The notes: generated by a model from the sequence alone, not told the origin. 64,000 nucleotides of DNA from Streptomyces sp. NBC_01304 (GCF_035975855.1 NZ_CP109055.1:9982001-10046000); one strand, 5' to 3'. Counted from the stretch's first letter, positions 49,364 to 58,236 are shown. Numbers and translations are program-made.

Positions 49364-50116
49364 TCAGATGCCCGACTTCTCCCGCCACAGCCGGGCCAGT
49401 TCGGCGTCGCCGCTGACGTGCGGCAGGGGCGCCCGGTTCCACAGCGCCAGGTAGAGCCGCGCCGCGGGCCCGCTCAGCTCGCAGTCCGCATCTCCGCCTT
49501 GCCCGTCGGCGCCGCGCGTGGTGACGGGCGGCTCCTCACTCAGGCGTACGGTCCACACCGCATCCGCATCCGCATCCGTGTCCGTTGCCCGCACCCGCAG
49601 CGTCCGCGGCTTCTCGGTACGCACCCGGCTGCGCGAGCGCGCGTGAAAGCCGCGCAGCAACTCGTCGATGCCGTCCGCCGCCAGGGCCGCATCGACGGTC
49701 GCCCGGTCGGTGCCGCGCTGCGCCGACTCGGCGTCCACCCGGTGCACCGTCGTCTCGTGCGCCTGGCGCCGCGCCCAGAACGCCCGCGGCGACGGCGCCG
49801 GCAGGAACGCCCAGCACTCCAGGTCGTCCGGCGCCGCCTCGAGCGCGTCGACCAGCGCGGAGTGCGCCGCGCGGTACCAGGCGAACAGCTCGGCCCCGTC
49901 CAGGTCAGGCCCGTCCTCCAGAGGCCGGGGCGACTTGTGCCCCTCGGCCACGAAAGCGGTGGCCCAGAGGTGCACCGCGCCCGTGTGCCGCACCAGGTCG
50001 TGGACCTGCCAGTCGGGGCAGGTGGGTACGGGGGCGTCGGGGCCGGCCGCCTCGGCGAAGTCGGCGAGCGACTGGCCCGCTTGGCGGAGGTGGGTGAGGT
50101 GAGCGGCAATCTCCAT
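49364..50116 (-). CDS. Maleylpyruvate isomerase-family (mycothiol-dependent, DinB-like) protein
   Basis: 250 residues from ATG 50116; an ATG 18 nt upstream is possible. The N-terminal DinB/MDMPI domain is recognisable by ADFAEAAGPDAPVPTCPDWQ, then HDLVRHTGAVHLWATAFVAE and RRQAHETTVHRVDAESAQRG (metal-binding histidines). The C-terminal half (residues about 165-250) is the SCP2-like domain often fused to it. Members use mycothiol as cofactor in actinobacteria. The substrate is not evident from context. Confidence 0.75.
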   Translation of the reverse strand: MEIAAHLTHLRQAGQSLADFAEAAGPDAPVPTCPDWQVHDLVRHTGAVHLWATAFVAEGHKSPRPLEDGPDLDGAELFAWYRAAHSALVDALEAAPDDLECWAFLPAPSPRAFWARRQAHETTVHRVDAESAQRGTDRATVDAALAADGIDELLRGFHARSRSRVRTEKPRTLRVRATDTDADADAVWTVRLSEEPPVTTRGADGQGGDADCELSGPAARLYLALWNRAPLPHVSGDAELARLWREKSGI

Positions 50117-50181
50117 GGTCGGAGTGTGCCGCATGAAGTGGGCCTGAGGGCAGGGGGTTTGTGGAGCGCGGGACGGTGGCC

Positions 50182-50316
50182 GCGGGCCGGATCGCGTACC
50201 CGGAAGTCCTGTGTCAGGCGGGGCGCTGCCCGCCCGGCGAGTGTGCCGTCGCCGGACGCGGTGCACAGGCCGATCAGGCCGAAGACCGCGGTGATCCACT
50301 TCGTGCGTCCGTCGAG
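50182..50316 (-). pseudogene. Remnant of an MFS transporter gene
   Basis: A 45-codon fragment (LDGRTKWITAVFGLIGLCTA, then SGDGTLAGRAAPRLTQDF) closely matches the middle of the truncated transporter gene at 55867-56850 (LDGRTKWIVAIFGLIALCTA, YGEGALAEWGALHLTQDL). No start, no upstream half and no continuation are present. It lies in a 489-nt gap that otherwise holds nothing recognisable, and is best read as a degraded duplicate. Confidence 0.7.
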
Positions 50317-50605
50317 ACGGGACGGCCGTCGGGATCCGTGTGTCCATCGAGTCGCCTGCGGCCGTCGACTCCGGCCCGCCGAACTCGGCAACGGTGTTCC
50401 GCACGGGACACCGTCTGGTGGAGGGCGCCTTCGACCGACACGGGGTCAACTGGCGATGCCCCGCTGCGCACTGCTGATCGCACTCATGCGTGTGCGGTTC
50501 GGTCGCGCCCGAAGTCGCTGCCCACCGTGGGCGTCGGCGTTGTCACGGGGGTGCCGACCGGTGAGCGCCCGCGGTGCGTCTGATGCCGCGGGCAGGACGG
50601 GATCG

Positions 50606-51652
50606 TCACCGTGGCGAAGGGGCATGTGCGGCGGTGGTCTGCGGGGGTGGTGTCAGCTCGATCAGGAAGTCCTGGTCGCCGGCACCGGAGCAGCGGCCCT
50701 GGACGGCCTCCGCTCCGTCCTTGGTGTCTTGGCGGCGCAGGCTCAGACATTGGTTGGTGATGATCGGGCGAATGCGGAAGTGGGCTGCGGCAGAGGGGCC
50801 GAAACGTTCGACGCGGAACTGTTGGGCGCGGTTGTCGTCGGCACAGTCGTCACGGGGCTCGAGCAAGTCGCGGCCCGGCCCGTTCTGCAGGACGGTGAGG
50901 CAGCCGATGCCGTACTTCGGCTGGTGCCACTGGATCTGCACGATGTCCCTGCCCAGCGGTTCGAGGAACACCTGCGGCAGGGCGTCCTTCGTGCAGAGGC
51001 GTTGGGCGACGACGGCGGACTCGTACCGGCCGGTGCGGTCCCTGCCTTCGGTGAGGCACAGCTCGGGTGTGCGAGCGGGGTGGATTCGTGCCCAGCTGCC
51101 CACGGCCGGCATGCGCAGCCCGGCCACCGGCATCGCGGGCAGGGCGGCCGGTGTCGACGAGTCGTGGAGCAGGCCGCTCACGCCGAAGGTGCCCGCGATC
51201 CCGATGCCCGCGGCGCCGAGCAAGCCTGCCGCCCGGCGCCACCGCGAGGGGCGTATGGGGGCAGGCGCACGGGAGGGTGCAACGGCAGGATCGGCGTAGC
51301 CATCGGCACCGGTGGATGTGGACGGGGACGTGGACGTGGGCGCGGCGGTGGCGATGCGGCGGCGCGCCTCGACCCACTGGCGTACCTCTTCGTCGCCGAG
51401 GCCGCACGCGCGGGTGAAGGCGTCGACGAACTGCTCGCGGGGCAGGGTGACGCGGCCGAGCGTGGTGGCGATCGTGCTGGCCGGGAGTGTGTCGGCTTGC
51501 GCGTTGGCCTTGCCCTCGAGCTGGCGGTAGGTCAGTCCGGACCAGAGCCGGAGCGTGCGCAGCGCTGCCGTGAACTCAGCTGGAGTGCGGACCAGTGCGG
51601 GCGGTGGTGATACCTCCGGCGGCTCGGCAATGCCGTCTCCCTTCTGACCCAT
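50606..51652 (-). CDS. XRE-family regulator with transmembrane segment and extracytoplasmic lectin-like domain
   Basis: 348 residues. An N-terminal helix-turn-helix (FTAALRTLRLWSGLTYRQLE, LPASTIATTLGRVTLPREQF, RACGLGDEEVRQWVEARRRI) is typical of Streptomyces XRE proteins. A proline-rich linker and one membrane span (AAGLLGAAGIGIAGTFGVSG, about 134-152) follow. The external region (about 190-340) has repeated short strands and cysteines (RTPELCLTEG, QRLCTKD, IGCLTVLQNG, QCLSLRRQ, QGRCSG), like a ricin-type beta-trefoil. It may sense an external glycan or peptide. The signal and target are unknown. Confidence 0.75.
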   Translation of the reverse strand: MGQKGDGIAEPPEVSPPPALVRTPAEFTAALRTLRLWSGLTYRQLEGKANAQADTLPASTIATTLGRVTLPREQFVDAFTRACGLGDEEVRQWVEARRRIATAAPTSTSPSTSTGADGYADPAVAPSRAPAPIRPSRWRRAAGLLGAAGIGIAGTFGVSGLLHDSSTPAALPAMPVAGLRMPAVGSWARIHPARTPELCLTEGRDRTGRYESAVVAQRLCTKDALPQVFLEPLGRDIVQIQWHQPKYGIGCLTVLQNGPGRDLLEPRDDCADDNRAQQFRVERFGPSAAAHFRIRPIITNQCLSLRRQDTKDGAEAVQGRCSGAGDQDFLIELTPPPQTTAAHAPSPR

Positions 51653-51978
51653 TACTTCAGCATGACCTCACAGGCTGTGGCTGGTCACGGCCCAAACCGG
51701 CCGTGTTCGCATGTGTTTGGAACACAGGTGAGCGCTGTTCCGAAGAGACGCGAACGCTGCATCGCCTTGTTGGCCCGGTGGCCGTGCGGACAGTCTCGGC
51801 ATCGGCAGGCTTCGGCAGGCATCGGCAGGCTTCGGTTGCTGCTCGGGGGGCGCACCGGTGGCACGTCCGGACGCGCCAGTTGCGGGCGTTCGCTGCCACT
51901 TCACGCCGAAGACCGGCCCGAGGAAGGGCGAGCCCGACCTCGATGCATTCATCCACACACCGATCTTGAAGGAGCATC
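51653..51978. other. Intergenic region with a short tandem repeat
   Basis: A 326-nt gap between two divergent genes. It contains a tandem pair of about 20 bp (GCATCGGCAGGCTTCGGCAG, then a copy with its last three bases changed) near 51799-51838, and probably the promoters of both flanking genes. The secreted-protein gene downstream has a GAAGGAG site just before its ATG. No gene was found here. Confidence 0.4.
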
Positions 51979-52275
51979 ATGCGTACCCGTACATGGTTCG
52001 CCGGCCTTGCGGTGGGAGCCGCACTCTTCGCCGGTGGTCCGGTCGCCGCTGCACAGGCGGCTCCCGCGCCGTCCCAGACCGGCACGACATCGACCGTCTC
52101 AGGAGAGGGTGCTGCAGCCAGTGCGTCGGTGCCCCGCACGTACACCGACGTCGGCACCTACCGCACCAAGGCCGCGTGTGAGGCGGACGGGAGGGCTTCC
52201 GTCTACTCCGACTGGTACTGCAAGAGGAGCAGCACGACCAGTAACTATCACCTCTGGGTGAACCTGGACTCGTAG
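51979..52275 (+). CDS. Small secreted protein of unknown function
   Basis: 98 residues with a Sec signal peptide (TWFAGLAVGAALFAGGPVAA, cleavage after AQA). A Ser/Thr/Ala-rich stretch is followed by a compact C-terminal domain of about 45 residues (YTDVGTYRTKAACEADGRAS, then WYCKRSSTTSNYHLWV) with two cysteines. A strong AGGAG site precedes the ATG and a 15-bp terminator follows the gene. Similar small exported proteins are common in Streptomyces. No function recognised. Confidence 0.7.
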   Translation: MRTRTWFAGLAVGAALFAGGPVAAAQAAPAPSQTGTTSTVSGEGAAASASVPRTYTDVGTYRTKAACEADGRASVYSDWYCKRSSTTSNYHLWVNLDS

Positions 52276-52316
52276 GTCCCCTGACGGCCCGGCCGACTGA
52301 ACGGGGGAGCGTCTTC

Positions 52317-52358
52317 GCTTTGCTGTGGGGCTGACACCTGCCGGCCCCACAGCAAAGC
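52317..52358 (+). terminator. Terminator after the secreted-protein gene
   Basis: Perfect 15-bp stem (GCTTTGCTGTGGGGC / GCCCCACAGCAAAGC) with a 12-nt loop, 41 nt after the stop. Confidence 0.8.
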
Positions 52359-52456
52359 AAGAACCTGGACCCAGGCCGGGCATTGCAGCTCATGCCCGCA
52401 GCGCCGGGCGAACTCCCGGGCTGCCCGGGCGAGTTGAGCCACTAGCATTGCCGGGC

Positions 52457-53950
52457 ATGGACGCAGACCGCTCCCGACGGGTGCTCGACGCGTGGCAGAC
52501 CTTTCTGGCCGGCAAGCCCCGGGCCTCGGACCCGCTCGGCCTCTTCCGGGACGTGGCCGCATCGGTACCGGCGTACCGCGACTTCCTGCACCGACGCGGC
52601 ATCGACCCGGCCACCGTGCGAACCCTCGACGACTTCCGTCGGCTGCCGCTGCTCACCAAGGAGAACTACCACCGCCGCCATCCGCTGCCGCAGCTGTGCC
52701 GCGACGGCCGTCTCGACGGGTGCGACATGGTCGCGGTGTCCTCCGGATCCACCGGGGAACCCACCTTCTGGCCCCGCTTCGTCACCGACGAACTGGCCGT
52801 GGCGGCCCGCTTCGAGCAGGTCTTCCGGGACGGCTTCCGCGCGGGCGGGCGCACGACGCTGGCCGTGGTGTGCTTCCCGCTCGGCACCTGGGTGGGCGGG
52901 CTCTACACCACCGCCTGCGTACGGCATCTCGCGGCCAAGGGCTATCCGGTCACGGTCGTCGCGCCGGGCAACAACAAGGCCGAAATCCTGCGCGTCGTAC
53001 CGGAGTTGGGCCGCCACGTCGAGCAGGTCGTGCTGCTCGGCTATCCGCCCTTCATCAAGGACGTCATCGACTCCGGACTCGCCGCCGGCATCGACTGGTC
53101 ACGCTACGCGCCGAAACTGGTGCTGGCCGGTGAGGTGTTCAGCGAGGAGTGGCGTGACCTGGTCGCCGAACGCGCCGGAATGCGGGACATCTGCCGTGAC
53201 GCGGCATCGCTGTACGGCACGGCGGACGCGGGCGTGTTGGGCAACGAGACCCCGCTGTCGGTTTCCCTGCGCCGCTTCCTCGCCGGGAAACCGGAGGCGG
53301 CCCGCGAGCTGTTCGGCGAGTCGAGGCTGCCCACGCTGGTCCAGTACGACCCGGCAAGCCGGTACTTCGAATCCGTCGACGGCACCCTGCTGTTCTCCGG
53401 CGACAACGGGATCCCGCTGATCCGCTACCACATCGCCGATGAGGGCGGCGTCCTCGGACACGACGAGCTGCTGGACTTCTGTGTCCGGCACGGCTTCGAT
53501 CCGGCGGGTGCCTCGGGCTGCGTTCCCGGCGATCCCGACGCTCCCCAGGCGGATGTTCCCGACGCGCCGCCCATGCCCTTCGTGTACGTCTTCGGGCGCT
53601 CGCAGTTCACCGTCTCCTACTTCGGCGCCAACGTGTACCCCGAGAACATCTCGGTGGGGCTCGAACGGGCCGCGGTGAGCGGCTGGGTGAGCGGGAGGTT
53701 CGTCCTGGAGACGGTCGAGGACGCCGACCGTGACGCGCGGCTGCGGGTGACCGTGGAACAGGCGCCCGGGCAGGTGCCGGACCCGGCGGCCATCGCCCGG
53801 TCGATCATGACGGAACTGCTTCGCCTCAACAGCGAGTACGCCCACTACGTGCCCACGGAGCGGCAGTTGCCCGAGGTGGTGGTCCGGCCGGCCGGCGATC
53901 CCGAGTACTTTCCGGTCGGGGTCAAGCACCGGTACGTACGACGGCACTGA
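52457..53950 (+). CDS. PaaK-like adenylate-forming (CoA ligase type) enzyme
   Basis: The ATG at 52457 (MDADRSRRVL) gives 497 residues. It has the phenylacetate-CoA ligase layout: RRLPLLTKENYH, the P-loop-like SSGSTGEPTFWPR (95-107), SRYAPKLVLAGEVFSEEWRD, SLYGTADAGVLG, then LIRYHIADEGG and the C-terminal FGRSQFTVSYFGANVYPENI, where related enzymes bind adenylate. It activates an aryl or short-chain acid as AMP ester and passes it to CoA or a carrier. No biosynthetic partner lies nearby, so the substrate is unknown. Confidence 0.82.
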   Translation: MDADRSRRVLDAWQTFLAGKPRASDPLGLFRDVAASVPAYRDFLHRRGIDPATVRTLDDFRRLPLLTKENYHRRHPLPQLCRDGRLDGCDMVAVSSGSTGEPTFWPRFVTDELAVAARFEQVFRDGFRAGGRTTLAVVCFPLGTWVGGLYTTACVRHLAAKGYPVTVVAPGNNKAEILRVVPELGRHVEQVVLLGYPPFIKDVIDSGLAAGIDWSRYAPKLVLAGEVFSEEWRDLVAERAGMRDICRDAASLYGTADAGVLGNETPLSVSLRRFLAGKPEAARELFGESRLPTLVQYDPASRYFESVDGTLLFSGDNGIPLIRYHIADEGGVLGHDELLDFCVRHGFDPAGASGCVPGDPDAPQADVPDAPPMPFVYVFGRSQFTVSYFGANVYPENISVGLERAAVSGWVSGRFVLETVEDADRDARLRVTVEQAPGQVPDPAAIARSIMTELLRLNSEYAHYVPTERQLPEVVVRPAGDPEYFPVGVKHRYVRRH

Positions 53951-53967
53951 AGCAGCGCGGGCGCAGA

Positions 53968-53985
53968 CGGCAGGATTGCCTGCCG
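53968..53985 (+). terminator. Weak hairpin after the ligase gene
   Basis: 7-bp stem (CGGCAGG / CCTGCCG) with a 4-nt loop, 18 nt after the stop. Without a U-tract it may only be partly effective. Confidence 0.35.
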
Positions 53986-54144
53986 GTAGCGCGGGCGCGG
54001 GCCGGGCAATGGCTGGACCCTGACCTGGAGTTCAGGCAGGTCATCCCGCCCGGCTGTCGTCGGCCGCTGCGAGGAGTGGGGCGCTTGGTGCGATAGTGTC
54101 TTGCTCAATTATCGCGCATACGTTCCGTTTCCCGGGGGGGGATC

Positions 54145-55008
54145 ATGAAGTTTGCTGTGCGTTCGAAGGCGGCGACTGCCGCTGCCGTGCTGGCCGCGAC
54201 CTTGTTGGCCGGCGGCGCTGTCGGCTGTTCATCCGCGAAGGATGACAAGTCCGGCAAGTCCACCGGGCAGGACAAGTCCGAGCAGTCGCCGAAGATGGAG
54301 CCGGCCGCTGCCGTGAAGCAGGCCGTGGTCAAGGCGGAGAAGTTCACCTCCTTCTCCTACCGCCTCAAGGGCGAGGCACCGGGCAAGGACGGCGGCAAGG
54401 TCAGCGGCGAGGCCTCGATGAACCTGAAGCCCCTGACCGTGTCGATGAAGATGACCGGCGGTGGCGAAACCTTCCAGATCCGGATCATCGGCGACGCCAT
54501 GTACATGGGTACCGGCAAGCCCGACCCGGACCTGGACGGCAAGAGCTGGATGAAGTTCCCGATGGACGGGATGGACAAGGGCGGCAGCCCGGCCGAGGGC
54601 AGCCCCGCGGACAAGAACCCGGCGTCCGAGGCCGGGCTGATGGAAGGCGCCGAGGACGTCAAGCTGGTCGGCGAGGAGAAGGTCGACGGCGTACAGACGA
54701 CGCACTACGCGGGCACCGTCACCCTCGACGAGATGCGCAAGAGCCTCAAGGACAAGAGCGCCGACGTGCGCAAGAGCCGGGAGAAGAACCTCAAGGAGTA
54801 CGAGGAGCTCGGCCTCGACAAGCTCACCATGGACCTGTGGATCGACGGCGACGGCCACGCCAAGCAGGTCCGCACCCGGGGCACCACGGACGAGGGTCCG
54901 CTGGACATGAAGATGACCTTCTTCGACATCAACAAGCCGGTCAAGGTCACGGCCCCGCCTGCCGCGCAGGTGGCGGATCTGTCCGAGATGTTGAAGGGCG
55001 AGGGCTGA
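54145..55008 (+). CDS. Lipoprotein, LppX/LprAFG-like
   Basis: 287 residues. A signal peptide with lipobox (AATLLAGGAVGCSSAKDDKS, lipidated Cys28) is followed by a Lys/Ser/Asp-rich linker. The main domain (SFSYRLKGEAPGKDGGKVSG, then FQIRIIGDAMYMGTGKPD, MDLWIDGDGHAKQVRTRGTT) matches the half-barrel lipoproteins that bind lipids or glycolipids in actinobacteria. It is anchored on the outer face of the membrane. Monocistronic, with its own terminator. Confidence 0.82.
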   Translation: MKFAVRSKAATAAAVLAATLLAGGAVGCSSAKDDKSGKSTGQDKSEQSPKMEPAAAVKQAVVKAEKFTSFSYRLKGEAPGKDGGKVSGEASMNLKPLTVSMKMTGGGETFQIRIIGDAMYMGTGKPDPDLDGKSWMKFPMDGMDKGGSPAEGSPADKNPASEAGLMEGAEDVKLVGEEKVDGVQTTHYAGTVTLDEMRKSLKDKSADVRKSREKNLKEYEELGLDKLTMDLWIDGDGHAKQVRTRGTTDEGPLDMKMTFFDINKPVKVTAPPAAQVADLSEMLKGEG

Positions 55009-55035
55009 GCGGAACAGCTCTGACAGCAGTCCCTG

Positions 55036-55062
55036 GGCGCGGCGCACTTGGTGCGCCGCGCC
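55036..55062 (+). terminator. Terminator after the lipoprotein gene
   Basis: Perfect 12-bp stem (GGCGCGGCGCAC / GTGCGCCGCGCC) with a 3-nt loop, 27 nt after the stop. Confidence 0.85.
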
Positions 55063-55370
55063 TTGCCTTGCCCTGTCCTGCCTTGCTGCGGCTGCGGCTG
55101 CGAGGCGGCTTCCTCGTCACGCCTCAGCGAAGTCTGGCCGTTCTCGTCGAATCTTGATGACCGGCGGGTTCGTCTAAACAGACATTGCGTGCCCTGGCCA
55201 GGACGTGGTGCCGGGCGGCAGAGGCGGGCGGGGCCGCGCATCCACTGCGCGGTGCGGTTCTGGCCACTGGCCGAGGTGCTCTCTGTCGGCCCGCCTTTCG
55301 CTGCAGGAGGTTGACGGCCGGAGTCGGTCGCGACCGCGACCGCGGCACGCATCAGGCGAAGGAGCGAGCC
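55063..55370. other. Intergenic region, no gene seen
   Basis: 308 nt between the lipoprotein terminator and the next ATG. No convincing reading frame, RNA gene or repeat was seen; it probably contains the promoter of the downstream gene, whose ATG has a GAAGGAG site. Confidence 0.35.
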
Positions 55371-55805
55371 ATGGGAACCCTGCCCGACGGCATCTACCGC
55401 ATGAGCCTCGACGAACAGCAACGCCTCACCATCATGGACGAGGGGTCCGTCGTCCTCTTACCCGCCCAGGACGAAGGGCAGGAGTTCGAGGTGCGGTGCT
55501 CCAGCGGGGACGACTACTCCATCACCATGCCCACCCGCATCTGGCCCGCCCGATACCTGTGCTACGACGCAGCCGGGGCACCCCCGCACAAGGGCGACAG
55601 GGTCCGCCTTCGGGTGAGTGAATTCCCCCCTTGCCAGTGGAAGATCACCCAAGGTTCGCGGCAGGGAAACTTCACCATCGTCGTTTCCGGAGTCGACCTG
55701 ACGATGGGAATCGCGCCGGTCAAGGTCTACCCGCCGTGGCTGGAGCTGACGTCCACCGCCGACGAGGGACGTGGCTGGAATTTCGAATTCGTCCGCGAGC
55801 CGTAG
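55371..55805 (+). CDS. Possible I66-type serine protease inhibitor (beta-trefoil)
   Basis: 144 residues without signal peptide, start chosen for its GAAGGAG site. The sequence (LPDGIYRMSLDEQQRLTIMD, EFEVRCSSGDDYSITMPTRI, KITQGSRQGNFTIVVSGVDL) has the repeating G-x-Y, hydrophobic-loop and W strand pattern of beta-trefoil proteins. It resembles the I66-family inhibitors described from fungi and actinobacteria. No specific inhibitory loop can be identified. It is a single gene ending in a terminator shared with its convergent neighbour. Confidence 0.5.
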   Translation: MGTLPDGIYRMSLDEQQRLTIMDEGSVVLLPAQDEGQEFEVRCSSGDDYSITMPTRIWPARYLCYDAAGAPPHKGDRVRLRVSEFPPCQWKITQGSRQGNFTIVVSGVDLTMGIAPVKVYPPWLELTSTADEGRGWNFEFVREP

Positions 55806-55815
55806 CCTCGTGACG

Positions 55816-55846
55816 CGCCTCGGCCGTGCCGGGTACGGCCGAGGCG
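55816..55846. terminator. Bidirectional terminator
   Basis: Perfect 12-bp stem (CGCCTCGGCCGT / ACGGCCGAGGCG) with a 7-nt loop between the convergent inhibitor-like gene and the truncated transporter gene. Confidence 0.75.
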
Positions 55847-55866
55847 GCGTCAGGTTCCGCCGAGCA

Positions 55867-56850
55867 TCAGGCGGTGGCCACGCGCCGGGTCGCGTACCCG
55901 GTCAGCGCGGCGATCGCGGCCAGGGCCGCCACACTCGTCAGAGCCACCGGCAGCGACAGCCAGTCGGCCATGAAGCCGATCGCAGGCGGCCCGAGCAGCA
56001 TGCCGCCGTAGCCGAGCGTGGACGCGGCCGCGACTCCGCTCGGCCCGGCCAGGGCACCCGCGCGCTCGATGGCCACCGGGAAGATGTTGGCAAGGCCGAG
56101 GCCGGTCACGGTGAACCCGGCCAACGCCACCCACAGGTTGGGCGCGAGCGCCCCGACGAGCATGCCCACGGCCGCCGTGCTGCCGCCCGCGACCAGGGTC
56201 CGGGTCCGGCCGAGCCGCTCGAGCAGTGTGGTGCCGGTGAGCCGCCCGACGGCCATGGCCAGCGCGAACACCGAGTACCCGGCGGCCGCGACGCCGGGGT
56301 TCGCGGCGAGGTCCTGCGTCAGATGCAGCGCTCCCCACTCGGCGAGCGCGCCCTCGCCGTAGGCGGTGCACAGCGCGATCAGCCCGAAGATCGCGACGAT
56401 CCACTTCGTCCGTCCGTCGAGTCGCGTCCGTCCGTGGAGTCGCGTACGTCCGTCGAGTCGCGTACCGCCGTCGACTTCTGCGCGGCCCTCGGGATGCGTA
56501 CCTCCCTCGGATTCGGTACGTCCCTCGGATTCCGTACGTTCCTGACCGCGCGCCCCGTCCCTCGCGGCCCGCTCCCGCTCGGGCGGTACGGGCACCGCGT
56601 GCCGCAGCAGCGTCGGCGCGACGGCCGCCGTCACCAGGAGGCCGATCACCGTGAGGCCGAGCAGGTGCCGGACGGGGGAGAGGTGCCCGGAAACCAGCCC
56701 GCCGAGCCCGGCGCCGACCATGCCGCCCAGACTGAACGCCGCGTGGAAGCTGGGCATCACGGGGCGTCGCAGCGCCTGCACCAGGTCGACGGCCGCGCTG
56801 TTCATCGCCACATTGATCCCTCTCAATGCCCTACCAAACACGAAGACGTG
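55867..56850 (-). pseudogene. 5'-truncated MFS transporter gene
   Basis: The frame encodes the last about 330 residues of an MFS protein. It begins at FVFGRALRGINVAMNSAAVD, which corresponds to about the third or fourth membrane span, and continues through MVGAGLGGLVSGHLSPV and about eight further spans (WIVAIFGLIALCTAYGEGAL, LVAGGSTAAVGMLVGALAPN) to a normal C-terminus. The N-terminal about 80-100 residues are missing and replaced by unrelated reading. The long cytoplasmic loop is built from hexapeptide repeats. It is probably not functional. A degraded copy of its middle lies at 50182-50316. Confidence 0.75.
56412..56538. repeat. 18-bp tandem repeats within the MFS loop
   Basis: Three copies of an 18-bp unit (GTCCGTSGAGTCGCGTMC at 56412, 56430 and 56448) encode TRLDGR/TRLHGR. 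Two copies of a second 18-bp unit (TCCCTCGGATTCSGTACG at 56503 and 56521) encode RTESEG. They lengthen the central cytoplasmic loop in multiples of six residues, which suggests replication slippage. Confidence 0.75.
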
Positions 56851-56934
56851 AAGGCCAGTTGAGGTGACGGCCCCAGACCGCTGCTCGGTGCAAGGTTGAA
56901 CGTCAGGAGGCTGACGACCGGGCCATGGCACTGA

Positions 56935-57195
56935 GTCTTGACCGGCCGGGATCTCCTCGTTGTCGCAGGAGGCGACTTCCGCGACGCGGACGAAGAACCC
57001 GGGGTCGGACTTGCTCTCGTCCCAGTCGTCCGAGATGCCGATCAAGTCGACGTCCCTGGCGCACGGTTCGTGGACGATGCCGCGGCTGGCACGGTCTGGT
57101 TGCCTGCGATGTCGAGCCACTGGCCGTCCGCGCGGAGCGTCCCGAAGCAGTCGCGGACGTCCGGGTACGGGTCGGGAAGGCGCTTGGATGCTCAC
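56935..57195 (-). pseudogene. Frameshifted gene remnant of unknown family
   Basis: Two adjoining frames read like one protein: DPYPDVRDCFGTLRADGQWL, then DIAGNQTVPAA in one frame; ARDVDLIGISDDWDESKSDP, then FFVRVAEVASCDNEEIPAG in the next. Codon bias and composition are protein-like, but no single frame spans both and there is no clear start. It lies between the truncated transporter and the immunity genes. Likely a broken gene; family not recognised. Confidence 0.45.
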
Positions 57196-57307
57196 GGACA
57201 TCGGGCGGGGTGCCTTGCCCGATGGCGTTGGAAGGACTGTTGATCAGGCGTACTTCAACACACATCGGACAGGCGATCGCAGCGCGCCGTGTCCCGGGTG
57301 GGGTAAC

Positions 57308-57598
57308 TCAATCCTCTTCGTCGCTCCGCTCCAGAACCAACCCAACGGATCCGCGCGCGAGGCCGTTGCTGTCCTCGAGGTGCAGATGGCTCCCGTCGGG
57401 AACACCGGCCGTCGCGAGCGTAAGCAGGTGGCCAGCCAGTGTCCTGAGCCCTGCCGCGTTTGCCTCGATCACGACCTCACTACTGAGGTTCCGGACCTCG
57501 ACACGTGCACCTTCTTCCCATTTGAAGACCTGTGCGACACCGTCGGTCACGACCGTGACCTCGATACCCTCGGCTGGGGGACTGCCATCGGAAGTCAT
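57308..57598 (-). CDS. Imm32-like immunity protein
   Basis: 96 residues: an acidic start, a beta strand pair (FKWEEGARVEVRNLSSEVVI) and the Imm32-type segment EANAAGLRTLAGHLLTLATA, then DGSHLHLEDSNGLARGS. This family protects against polymorphic toxins. The start overlaps the preceding immunity gene by 4 nt. No toxin gene is in view, so it is an orphan copy. Confidence 0.7.
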   Translation of the reverse strand: MTSDGSPPAEGIEVTVVTDGVAQVFKWEEGARVEVRNLSSEVVIEANAAGLRTLAGHLLTLATAGVPDGSHLHLEDSNGLARGSVGLVLERSDEED

Positions 57599-58020
57599 GG
57601 AAAGACATCATGCCCACCCTGGAGCGTCTTGCCTCCAGTACATAGGCCCGGCGAGGCACCCAAGGGGGAACAAGGAGCGCTCTGACCTGCGCGCATCGCC
57701 CCTTCGCCGCTGTCCGCCTTTGCGCCTTCAGCCCATAGGCGGAACATCGTGAGCACCTCAGTGAGGTTGCCCGGGCCGCACGAGGCTTCAAAGCGTCGTT
57801 CCTGGACGCGGGTGAAGATCCAGTCAGTTTCGCTGCGCCGAACGCTCTCTGCCGAGTAGTCCCTGTCCTCCAGCGAGGTTTTCTCAAGATCGATAGCAAC
57901 CGTCCACCCAGGGTTGTCGAGTGGTCCGATCTTGATGCCCCACGAGTGCTCCCAATCACCGTCGCACTGTTCGGTGTACCACCGCTGGAGCCAGTCGAAG
58001 GAGTGCTCGGTGCTGTTCAT
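57595..58020 (-). CDS. Imm53-like immunity protein with odd C-terminal extension
   Basis: 141 residues. Residues 1-98 fit the Imm53 family: FDWLQRWYTEQCDGDWEHSW, then GIKIGPLDNPGWTVAIDLEK, DWIFTRVQERRFEASCGPGN and LTEVLTMFRLWAE. The last about 40 residues (KADSGEGAMRAGQSAPCSPL onward) look unrelated and low in structure, perhaps read-through into what was once intergenic DNA. Coupled to the Imm32-like gene. Likely a leftover of a polymorphic-toxin locus. Confidence 0.75.
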   Translation of the reverse strand: MNSTEHSFDWLQRWYTEQCDGDWEHSWGIKIGPLDNPGWTVAIDLEKTSLEDRDYSAESVRRSETDWIFTRVQERRFEASCGPGNLTEVLTMFRLWAEGAKADSGEGAMRAGQSAPCSPLGASPGLCTGGKTLQGGHDVFP

Positions 58021-58236
58021 GGCTGGGATCCTAAGCGCCGCACTGAGCGTGGGCGAGTGCTTAGAAGTGACTGATCTTCTCTGGCGCGATCATGGCTCTG
58101 ACCTGCCGATTAGTGGAGTCAGATCACCTTGGGGGCTGTTTCTCTGGGCATTCTCCGGAACCGCTCATTCCGCACTCCGGCGCGGATTCTTCGCCACCAT
58201 CTGACGCCACCAAATCTTGGTGGCTATTCTGGTTGC

